Shown here piece by piece: positions 1-7,236 of a DNA stretch of 18,728 nt. A model generated the notes under the pieces. That model was not told the DNA's origin, made no database searches, and worked only from the letters and a program-made list of their open reading frames with translations. A program made the translations under genes and the position numbers. The DNA is from CAYQDR01 sp964416315 (GTDB taxonomy: Bacteria > Methylomirabilota > Methylomirabilia > Rokubacteriales > DASRDR01). Every line of letters begins with the position of its first letter. Positions within the stretch are counted from its first letter, which is position 1. The stretch is taken from contig CAYQDR010000094.1 of NCBI GenBank assembly GCA_964416315.1, positions 1-18,728 of the forward strand. Direction: 5' to 3'.

Positions 1-34
1 AACACGTGATCACGATCGGTCGGACTGAGCGATC

Positions 35-502
35 ATGATGGCCGGAATACGCACGGAGATCGCGCGGAAGCTCACGCGCGGGCTGGAGCTGCTGGACGTG
101 GAGGTGGAGGGGCGGTTGACGTTCCTGCTCAACCTGCTCGGCCTGGACCCCGGCCGGGACGCGTTCCGGGGGCTGGACGGCGAGATCATCGGGGCGCGCA
201 CGCGGGAGGTGCTGGAAGAGCTCCTGGGGGCCCGGTGCCGGCTGTCGGTGGTGGTCTTGGCCCTCGATGACCTCCACTGGACGGACTCGGCCTCGGAGGA
301 GCTGCTGCTGCGCCTCATCCGGCGGGCCGAGGCGCAGCCGCTCCTGGTGCTGTGCGCCTTCCGGCCGGACTACCGGCCGTCGTGGGCCGGGCGGGCGGAG
401 GTGGTGGAGCTGGCGCTGGCGCCGTTGTCCGAGGAGAGCTGCCTTCAGCTCGTGCGCGCCGCCTGGGCGCCGAGGCGCTGCCCGAGCCGGTCACCCGCCT
501 GA
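35..502 (+). pseudogene. Remnant of cyclase/AAA-ATPase/TPR protein, N-terminal piece (Walker B region)
   Basis: This piece encodes the middle of a STAND-type AAA ATPase module from the same family as the two large proteins downstream. A Walker B-like stretch (VVVLALDDLHWTD) lies around residues 72-84 and is followed by the family's FRPDYRPSW segment. The zinc ribbon, cyclase domain and Walker A loop expected upstream are absent, and an in-frame TGA at 26-28 closes the frame before the first ATG, so the start at 35 is only the first available codon. Family-like sequence ends near 460 (about CLQLVRA). It resumes in the next frame at about 463, so the reading frame is shifted by one base (one deleted or two inserted). 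I infer a broken gene; a sequencing indel is the alternative. The upstream part may lie outside the window in another frame. Confidence 0.7.
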
Positions 503-1803
503 TCGCGGACAAGGCCGAGGGCAACCCGTTGTTCGCCGAGGAGCTGACGCGCTACCTGGCGGAGAGCGGCGGCCTCGTGCGCACAGGGGAAGGCCTGTCG
601 CTCCGGGCTGACGCGGCTCGCCTGTCTCTGCCGGGAAGCCTGCAGGACCTGGTCATGGCCCGGGTGGATCGCCTGCCGGAAACCGCCCGGGCGGTGCTCC
701 AGGTGGCTTCGGTTATCGGCCGCCGCTTCTCGCGTGAGGTGTTGCAGACGGCCGCCGGCGTGAACGGCCACCTTCCTGACTGCCTCCGGGAACTGGAGGC
801 CCAGGAGCTGATCTTTCGCGAGCGGGGCCCGGAGGACGAGCAGTACGTCTTCAAGCATGCGCTGATCCAGGAGGCCGTGTACGGGAGCCTCCTCACGACC
901 CGGCGCGCGGACCTGCACGCGCACGTGGCGGAGGCCATCGAGCGGAGCTACGGCGACCGGCTCGCGGAGTGGGCCGAGGTGCTGGCCAACCACTGGGGCC
1001 AGACCCCGCGCGTGGACAGGACCATCCAATACCTGAGGCTGGCCGGCGAGAAGAGCCTGCGGGTCTATGCGGTCGAGGCCGCGCACCGGCACTTTCAGGG
1101 GGCCGCACAGCTCCTGGAAGCGAATCCAGGTTGCGCCGACGACCGCTTCCTGGCCGACATGGTCCTCGCGTGGGCTCGCGCCTACTACTACCGGAAAGAC
1201 TTCCACGGCCTGATCGGGCTGACGCGCTACCTGCCGCGTGTCGAGGCCCTGGGCGACCAGCGCCGGCAGTCCCTGCTCCTCTTCTGGCTCGGGTTTGCTC
1301 ACGTCACGGCTGCGCACTACGAGGCGGCCGATTCCGTCTGCAAGAAGGCCCTCGCCCTGGGCGAGGCGCTCGGCGACGAGGAATGCATCGGCTATCCGTG
1401 CATGGGGCTGGCGTTCCTGTACGAGATGAAGCCGTTCGGCGAACCGCGTGACGTCGTCGTGCGGTTCGCCCGGCGAGGCCTGGAGATCGCCGAGCGGCTG
1501 AACGACGTCTATCTGATATCCGCCAGGCCCTCGCATGACCCCCCGTCCGCCCCTCGCAGGAGCACCCTGATGCCTCTGGAGAGGGTTCGCGGACCGCCCT
1601 TCCACATCCTGAGCCTTGCAGATGGCCGAAGGGGCATGTCTGCCCTGCGAATCGAAGAGGCCGATGGAGGTCAGTTATGCACGCAAGAGTGGTGTATACA
1701 CAGGTTCAGTCCGGCAAGATCGATGAAGCAATCCGTATCTATCGAGATTCCGTGGTGCCAGCGGCCGAGAAGCAGAAGGGATTCAGAGGTGGTTATCTCC
1801 TGA
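463..1803 (+). pseudogene. Remnant of cyclase/AAA-ATPase/TPR protein, C-terminal piece
   Basis: This is the continuation of the previous piece in the +1 frame. The open frame extends back to an ATG at 352, but family-like sequence starts near 463 (LGAEALPEPVTRLIADKAEGN). It carries the hallmark ATPase-distal motifs: KAEGNPLFAEEL, the VMARVDRLP helix and the conserved YVFKHALIQEAVYGSLL segment near 844-894, followed by TPR-like helices to about residue 1517 of the DNA. After GLEIAERLNDVYLI the translation becomes Pro/Arg/Ser-rich and unlike TPR, and it overlaps the next gene out of frame until the TGA at 1801-1803, so the true C-terminus is lost. Intact relatives carry roughly 300-400 more residues of TPR. 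With both ends missing and an internal frameshift, it is probably non-functional. Confidence 0.7.
1666..1670 (+). promoter_or_regulatory. Ribosome binding site of the monooxygenase-like gene
   Basis: GGAGG lies six bases before the ATG at 1677. It fixes this start, although the open frame of the upstream remnant runs across it in another phase. Confidence 0.6.
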
Positions 1804-1976
1804 CAGACCGTGCCACTGGCAAGGGGATCTCGATCAGTCTGTGGGAGACCGAAGCTGACATGAAGGCGAGCGAAACCAGCGGGTACTTGCAGGAGCAGAT
1901 TGCCAAGTTCGGTGGCCTGTTTGCCGGACCGCCGATCCGCGAGGCGTTCGAGGTCAGCGCGCACTTGGTGAAGTGA
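1677..1976 (+). CDS. Antibiotic biosynthesis monooxygenase (ABM)-like dimeric alpha/beta-barrel protein
   Basis: A 99-residue protein with the layout of single-domain ABM/EthD-like ferredoxin-fold proteins. An N-terminal beta strand (ARVVYTQVQSGKIDEAIRIYRD) leads into a helix, then comes EKQKGFRGGYLLTDRATGKGISISLWETEADMKAS, where the G-hydrophobic-G and SLWET motifs are typical of the family. Such proteins are usually cytoplasmic homodimers, and function ranges from quinol or heme oxidation to no known activity; no substrate can be assigned here. The ATG at 1677 follows GGAGG. Codon choice is less G/C-biased at third positions than in its neighbours (for example CAC GCA AGA, ATC CGT ATC TAT CGA), which hints at separate ancestry. 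The reductase gene follows after a 36-base gap, so co-transcription is possible. Confidence 0.75.
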   Translation: MHARVVYTQVQSGKIDEAIRIYRDSVVPAAEKQKGFRGGYLLTDRATGKGISISLWETEADMKASETSGYLQEQIAKFGGLFAGPPIREAFEVSAHLVK

Positions 1977-2012
1977 GCGTTGCCACGAGTGCAGGACTAC
2001 AGGCGCTAGGTA

Positions 2013-2537
2013 GTGGGCGCGGCGGGGCCGGCAGGCGGGCCGCTGAGCGGGTACGAACGGCTCGCGCTCGCCGTCGCCGGCTCGCGCGCGGGGGCATGGC
2101 TCTACCTCCACGTCTTCACCCGTGTCGATCGCCTGCTGCTGCGCGCGTCCGCAGGGCGCCTCTCCACGGCGCTCGGGACCCGCTTGCGCCACCACGTGGT
2201 CCTGCTCACCACAACCGGCGCCCGGAGTGGACTCCCGCGGACCGTCCCGCTGCTGGCGCTGCTCGAGGGTGACGACGTCGTACTGGTCGCCTCGAAGGGC
2301 GGCCACCCGCAGCACCCCGGCTGGTACATGAATCTGCGGGCGAACCCCCGGGTTACCGTCACGCTCGGAGGTCGGAGCAGCGCGCGCATCGCCCGCGAAG
2401 CCGACGGCGCGGAGCGTGAGACGCTCTGGCAGAAGATCATCGAGCACTTCCCCGGCTACGCGGACTACCAGGCGCGGACTGCTCGGCGCATCCCGGTGGT
2501 CGTGCTGTCGCCGGCGCCGCCGGGAGTGGATCCATAG
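2013..2537 (+). CDS. Nitroreductase/deazaflavin (F420)-dependent oxidoreductase family protein
   Basis: A 174-residue protein of the Ddn-like split beta-barrel family, which binds a deazaflavin or flavin cofactor and reduces quinones or nitro compounds. The diagnostic pieces are TTTGARSG at residues 66-73, then VPLL, a strand pair (DDVVLVASKGG), and HPGWYMNLRANP at about 101-112, followed by a C-terminal helix (LWQKIIEHFPGYADYQ) and the closing IPVVVLSP strand. The amphipathic N-terminal 60 residues are longer than the shortest members, as in membrane-associated Ddn relatives. The GTG at 2013 is the only plausible start seen and has a weak ribosome site. The stop TAG overlaps the GTG of the cyclase gene by one base (TAGTG), indicating translational coupling. 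Actual use of F420 is family-based inference; no F420 biosynthesis gene is in the window. Confidence 0.85.
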   Translation: MGAAGPAGGPLSGYERLALAVAGSRAGAWLYLHVFTRVDRLLLRASAGRLSTALGTRLRHHVVLLTTTGARSGLPRTVPLLALLEGDDVVLVASKGGHPQHPGWYMNLRANPRVTVTLGGRSSARIAREADGAERETLWQKIIEHFPGYADYQARTARRIPVVVLSPAPPGVDP

Positions 2538-5500
2538 TGAACCGCTGCGCGCGTTGCGGGGCCGAGAACCGCCCCGGTCGCCGCTTTTGCGCGGAGTGCG
2601 GCGAGCCGCTGACCCAAGCCTGCCCGGCCTGCGGGTTCGCCAATGAGCCCGGCGAGAAGTTTTGCGGCGGTTGCGGACAGCTGCTGGGCGCTACCCCGGC
2701 AGCGGCCGAGTTCGCCGCGCCGGCGTCCTACACTCCGAAGCACCTCGCCGAGAAGATTCTCACCTTCCGGAGTGCGCTCGAGGGCGAGCGCAAGCAGGTC
2801 ACCGTGCTCTTCTGCGATCTCGCGAACTCGACCGGGCTGGCCGAGCGGCTGGGGCCGGAGGGGATGCACGCGCTGCTGAATCGGTTTTTCGAGCTGGCGC
2901 TTGGCGAGGTGCACCGGTACGAGGGCACGATCAACCAGTTTCTCGGCGACGGCTTCATGGCCCTATTCGGCGCGCCCCTGGCCCACGAAGATCACGCCCG
3001 GCGGGCTGTCCTGGCCGCGCTCGCGATTCAGCAAGCCCTGCAGGAACACCGCCCCGCCCTCAGCGAAGGCCTCGCGGTGCGGATGGGGCTGAACACGGGG
3101 CTGGTCGTCGTTGGCGGGATCGGTAATGACCTCCGGATGGACTACACGGCCGTCGGGGACACCACCAACGTGGCCGCCCGACTGCAGCAGCTTGCGGAGC
3201 CCGGCACGGTCCTCGTGGGGAAAGCGACGGCGCGACTCGTCGAGGGTTATGTGGGCCTCGAGCGGATCGGCCCGGTCCAGCTCAAGGGGAAGGACGAGTC
3301 CATCACCGCCTACAAGCTTCTCGGGCTCGGGCCCCGCCGGACTCGCCTCGAGGGGCTGGGCGCGCGCCCGCTGAGTCCGTTCGTCGGTCGGGAGCGAGAG
3401 CTGCGGACGCTGCACGAGATCCTGGCCCAGGTCGAGGCGGACCGCGGACAGGTGGTGGGTATGGTGGGCGAGGCCGGGGTCGGGAAATCGCGGCTCCTCT
3501 ACGAGTTCCGCCGGAGCCTCGAGAGCGAGGCCGTGACGTACCTCGAGGGGCGTTGTGTCTCGTACGGGAGCGCCACGCCGTACCTGCCCGTGCTCGACCT
3601 GGTGCGTCGGGCCTGGCAGATCGCCGAGACCGACCCGCTCGCCGTGGTCGTTGAGAAGGTGGAGGCCGCCCTCCGGGCCGTGGGCATGCCGGCCGAGGAG
3701 ACCGCGCCCTACCTCCTCGTCCTCCTCGGGATCAAGGAGCGAGCGGACCGGTTGGCCACGCTGACTCCGGAGGCGATCCGCGTGCGGACCTTCGAGATCC
3801 TTCGAGAGCTCTGCGGGCGAGCCAGCCGGGATCGACCGCTCGTCCTTGCCGTGGAGGATCTCCACTGGATCGACATGACCTCCCAGGAGTTCATCGCCTC
3901 GCTGGTGGACGGTCTCAGCGGCGCCCGAATCCTGCTCCTCCTGACCTACCGACCCGGGTATCGTCCGCCGTGGATGGAGAAGTCGTACGCCACGCAGGTG
4001 GCGCTCCGCGCACTGTCATCACGAGAGAGCGCGATCGTGCTGGAGGCCGTGCCCGGCGCCAGCGGAATTCCCGAGGCCCTCGCCCAGGCGGTCCTCCAGA
4101 AGGCGGAAGGCAACCCCTTCTTCCTCGAGGAGCTGGCACGCGCCATGGCGGAGCGCGGGGAGCCGGGCGTTGCCGTCCCGGAGACCGTCCAGGAGGTCCT
4201 GGTTGCGCGGATCGACCGTCTACCAGACGGTCCCAAGCGGGTGCTCCAGACCGCCGCGATCCTCGGACGCGAGTTCCCGCTCCGCCTCCTCCGCGCGATC
4301 TTGGAGCGTCCGGGGGATCTCGAGCATCACCTCGCAGAACTCACGCGGCTGGAGTTCCTGTTCGAGCGGTCCCGCGCGGACGAGCGCGTCTACGTGTTCA
4401 AGCACGCGCTGACGCAGGAGGCGGCGTACGCGGGCCTCCTGCTGCCGCGCCGCCAGACCCTCCACGCCGCGGCCGGCCACGCCCTGGAAACCCTGTACGC
4501 CGGGCGACTGGAGGAGGTCTACGACCGACTCGCGTACCACTTCGCGCGGACGGACGAGGTCGCCCAGGCGGTCGAGTATCTGGTCGCATTCGCCCGGAGG
4601 GCGGCGCGGGGCTTCGCGCTGGCCGAAGCCGCGACGGCGCTCGAGGAGGCCCTCGGGCTCGCCGAGCGGCTGCCGGCCGAGGAGCGGGAGCGCTGCCTGC
4701 TCGACATCGTCCCGCGGCTCGCCCGCGCGCTCGCCTTCCTCGGGCGAGTCGAGGAAGCGCTTGACCTCCTCCTCCGGCATCGGGAGCGCATCGAAGCGGT
4801 CGGGAATCCGCTGGTAGCCGGCCACTACTACCTGATGTTGGCGAACACGTACACCTTCCTGGCCGACCAGGAGCGGACCGTCGAGAGCGCCCGCCGAGCC
4901 ATGGAGGAAGCGCAGCGCTGCGGCGACCAGCCGACGTTGGCAAAAGGCCATTACCTCCTGGCCTTCGGAAGCTTCTGGGCCGGGCAGTTCCGCGAGGGTA
5001 TCGAGCACGGCCGAGCCGCTGTTGCCTTGCTCGAGGGGACCGACGAGCGCGTGTGGCTCGGGCAGACCTATTGGATCCTGGGGCTGAACTACTCGTCCCA
5101 GGGCGATCTCGGCGCGGCGCTGGACGCGCTCGGGCGGGCCCGCGCGATCGGCGAGGCCATCGGCGATCCCCGTGTTTATTGTTCCGCCCAGCGGGTCATC
5201 GGGGTGGTCCACGTCCTGACGGGACACTGGCAGGCGGGGATCGAAGCCTGCCAAAGTGCCCTCCGTTCCTCGAAGGATCCGTTCAACACCGCGGAGTCCA
5301 TGGGCTATCTGGGCATCGCGTATCTGGAACAAGGAGACCCGGCCAAAGCGCTGCCGCTCCTCGAGCAGGCGGTCCAGCAATTCGCCCGCTTCCAAGGTCG
5401 CGCCGATCAAGGGTGGTACACGGCCTACCTCGCCGAAGCCTGGCTCCTCAGCGGGCAGATCGACAAGGCTCGGGAGTGCGCCAGGGAAGGACTAGAACTG

Positions 5501-5836
5501 GCCCGGCGAGCGAAGTACTGGGTAGTGGTCGGCTCCGCGCAGCGGGTGCTCGGCCGACTCGCCCAGGTCACCGGGGCTTACGCGGAGGCGGGAAACCATC
5601 TGGATGAGGCCCTTGCGCTCTTCACATCCATCCATGCCCGTTACTACGAAGCGCGGACTCGCCTCGATCTCGCCGAGCTCGCACACGCGCGCGGCAACCG
5701 CGATGGCGCGGCCCGCCACCTCGCGGAGGCCTACCCGCTGTTCCGCGCCCTGCCGGCTCCCAGGTACGTCGAGCGGACCGAACAGCTCGCACGCGAGTTC
5801 GGAGTCGCCCTCGCAGAGACCACTGACCAGCGATGA
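2537..5836 (+). CDS. Class III adenylate/guanylate cyclase fused to AAA/STAND ATPase and TPR repeats, with double zinc ribbon
   Basis: An intact 1099-residue signalling protein. Two zinc ribbons come first (C4/C7/C18/C21 and C29/C32/C43/C46). The class III cyclase domain spans about residues 73-265: metal ligands are D94 (LFCDLANST) and D138 (FLGDGFMALFG), and the transition-state pair is N211/R215 (TTNVAARLQ). The usual adenine-selecting Lys and Asp positions are Q134 and T204. The STAND ATPase has Walker A GEAGVGKS at 311-318, Walker B LAVEDLHW around 437-444, KAEGNPFFLEEL, and VFKHALTQEAAY near 620. Residues about 700-1090 are TPR-like helices, probably for protein binding. No membrane segment is seen, so it should be cytoplasmic. 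The GTG start overlaps the reductase stop by one base, and the TGA overlaps the next ATG (ATGA). Cyclic nucleotide production is inferred from the family; the atypical Gln/Thr pair leaves substrate open. Confidence 0.92.
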   Translation: MNRCARCGAENRPGRRFCAECGEPLTQACPACGFANEPGEKFCGGCGQLLGATPAAAEFAAPASYTPKHLAEKILTFRSALEGERKQVTVLFCDLANSTGLAERLGPEGMHALLNRFFELALGEVHRYEGTINQFLGDGFMALFGAPLAHEDHARRAVLAALAIQQALQEHRPALSEGLAVRMGLNTGLVVVGGIGNDLRMDYTAVGDTTNVAARLQQLAEPGTVLVGKATARLVEGYVGLERIGPVQLKGKDESITAYKLLGLGPRRTRLEGLGARPLSPFVGRERELRTLHEILAQVEADRGQVVGMVGEAGVGKSRLLYEFRRSLESEAVTYLEGRCVSYGSATPYLPVLDLVRRAWQIAETDPLAVVVEKVEAALRAVGMPAEETAPYLLVLLGIKERADRLATLTPEAIRVRTFEILRELCGRASRDRPLVLAVEDLHWIDMTSQEFIASLVDGLSGARILLLLTYRPGYRPPWMEKSYATQVALRALSSRESAIVLEAVPGASGIPEALAQAVLQKAEGNPFFLEELARAMAERGEPGVAVPETVQEVLVARIDRLPDGPKRVLQTAAILGREFPLRLLRAILERPGDLEHHLAELTRLEFLFERSRADERVYVFKHALTQEAAYAGLLLPRRQTLHAAAGHALETLYAGRLEEVYDRLAYHFARTDEVAQAVEYLVAFARRAARGFALAEAATALEEALGLAERLPAEERERCLLDIVPRLARALAFLGRVEEALDLLLRHRERIEAVGNPLVAGHYYLMLANTYTFLADQERTVESARRAMEEAQRCGDQPTLAKGHYLLAFGSFWAGQFREGIEHGRAAVALLEGTDERVWLGQTYWILGLNYSSQGDLGAALDALGRARAIGEAIGDPRVYCSAQRVIGVVHVLTGHWQAGIEACQSALRSSKDPFNTAESMGYLGIAYLEQGDPAKALPLLEQAVQQFARFQGRADQGWYTAYLAEAWLLSGQIDKARECAREGLELARRAKYWVVVGSAQRVLGRLAQVTGAYAEAGNHLDEALALFTSIHARYYEARTRLDLAELAHARGNRDGAARHLAEAYPLFRALPAPRYVERTEQLAREFGVALAETTDQR

Positions 5837-7236
5837 TCTGCGCGGCCTGCCAGCACGAGAACCCTGAGGGAGCGAAGTTTTGCAACGGGTGTGGCGCCAA
5901 GCTCGAAGCGTCCCCGCGGCTTGACGCCCGCTTCGCCGCGCCCCACGGCTACACGCCCCCGCACCTTGCCGAGAAGATCCTGACGGCCCGGAGCGCGCTG
6001 GAGGGGGAGCGCAAGCAGGTGACGGTGCTCTTCTGCGACCTGGCGAACTCGACGGCGCTCGCCGAGCGCCTGGGTCCTGAGGACATGCACACCCTCCTCA
6101 ACCGCTTCTTCGAGCTGGCCCTGGCCGAGGTCCATCGGTACGAAGGCACGATCAATCAGTTTCTCGGCGACGGCTTCATGGCCCTGTTCGGGGCCCCGGT
6201 AGCCCATGAGGACCACGCGCGGCGAGCGGTACTGGCAGCACTGGGGCTTCAGCAGTCGCTGCGCGAGCGGCAGACCGAGTTCGGCCACGCGCTGTCGGCC
6301 CGGATGGGGCTGAATACCGGGCCGGTGGTCGTCGGGAAGATCGGGGACAACCTGCGAATGGACTACACGGCCATCGGCGACACGACGCACCTGGCCGCGC
6401 GCCTCCAGCAGGTCGCCGAGCCGGGGGCGGTGTACGTGAGCGAGAGCACGCTCCGGCTCGTTCAGGACCACGCGGACTGCGAGGCGCTCGGCACACGGGC
6501 GGTCAAAGGCAGGGCCGAGCGGGTCGCGGTCTATCGAGTCGTGGGCACGCGGGCCCGACCCGTGACAGGCCGCGAGGCTGCCGGGATCGGGTCCCCACTC
6601 GTAGGACGCGAGGAGGAGGTCGCGGCGCTCCTGAGGAGTATCGAGCGGCTTCAAGCCGGGCAGGGTGGCATCGTGGGGATCCTCGGGGAGGCGGGGCTGG
6701 GAAAGTCGCGGCTGGTGACGGAGGTGCGCCGCAAGGTAGCCGACCGCGACCTCTTCTGGCTGGAGGGCCGGGGGCTCTCGTTCGGACAGACGCTGGCCTA
6801 CTGGCCGTTCCTGGAGATTCTCCGGGGCTGGGCGGGCATCACCGAGGACGACGGCGACGCGGAGAGTTGGGGGAAGCTCGCGCGTCGGGTGGAGGGCCTG
6901 TTCTCCGGGGAGGTAGCCGAGGTCCTCCCGTATCTAGCCACCCTGCTGGGCGTGACGGTCCGGCCGGAGCACGAGGAGCGGGTCAAGTACCTGGACGGGG
7001 AGGCGATGGGGCGGCAGGTGTTCCGGACGGTGCGGCGGCTGTTCGAGCGGCTGGCTCGGGAGCGGCCGACCGTCATTGTCTTCGAGGACCTGCACTGGGC
7101 GGACCAGTCGTCGGCAGAGCTGATCGAGCATTTGTTTCCGCTGGTCGAGACCGTGCCCTTGCTCCTCTGCGGGGTGGGCCGGCCGGACCGGGAGAGTCCA
7201 GCCGCCCGACCGACTGCGCGCCGTAGCCCGGAATGA
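5833..7236 (+). CDS. Second class III cyclase/ATPase protein, N-terminal part (interrupted by a frameshift)
   Basis: This 467-residue frame holds one zinc ribbon (C3/C6/C17/C20), a cyclase domain very like that of the upstream gene (D69, D113, R190 conserved; Q109 and T179 at the purine positions; H186 where Asn is normal), a Walker A loop GEAGLGKS at 285-292 and Walker B IVFEDLHWAD around 415-424. Family-like sequence ends at LLLCGVGRPDRESPA, and the last dozen residues (ending ARRSPE) are out of phase. The rest of the protein continues one frame over from about 7202, so the ancestral gene spanned 5833-9352, about 1170 residues. The ATG overlaps the preceding TGA by four bases, implying coupled translation. 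As written, the product would keep the cyclase and Walker motifs but lose the distal ATPase and TPR regions. A frameshift mutation and a sequencing error are both possible. Confidence 0.85.
   Translation: MICAACQHENPEGAKFCNGCGAKLEASPRLDARFAAPHGYTPPHLAEKILTARSALEGERKQVTVLFCDLANSTALAERLGPEDMHTLLNRFFELALAEVHRYEGTINQFLGDGFMALFGAPVAHEDHARRAVLAALGLQQSLRERQTEFGHALSARMGLNTGPVVVGKIGDNLRMDYTAIGDTTHLAARLQQVAEPGAVYVSESTLRLVQDHADCEALGTRAVKGRAERVAVYRVVGTRARPVTGREAAGIGSPLVGREEEVAALLRSIERLQAGQGGIVGILGEAGLGKSRLVTEVRRKVADRDLFWLEGRGLSFGQTLAYWPFLEILRGWAGITEDDGDAESWGKLARRVEGLFSGEVAEVLPYLATLLGVTVRPEHEERVKYLDGEAMGRQVFRTVRRLFERLARERPTVIVFEDLHWADQSSAELIEHLFPLVETVPLLLCGVGRPDRESPAARPTARRSPE

Noticed and set aside
445..1605. 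386-codon open frame on the minus strand opposite the first remnant
   Set aside because: Antisense shadow in GC-rich coding DNA; translation is rich in Arg/Gln/Leu with no family motif, and the plus strand has clear ATPase motifs.
4220..5410. 396-codon minus-strand open frame inside the intact cyclase gene
   Set aside because: Shadow of the TPR-coding region; no domain features and no ribosome site.
7190..7215. Programmed ribosomal frameshift
   Set aside because: No slippery heptamer and no clear downstream structure; mutation or sequencing error is simpler.
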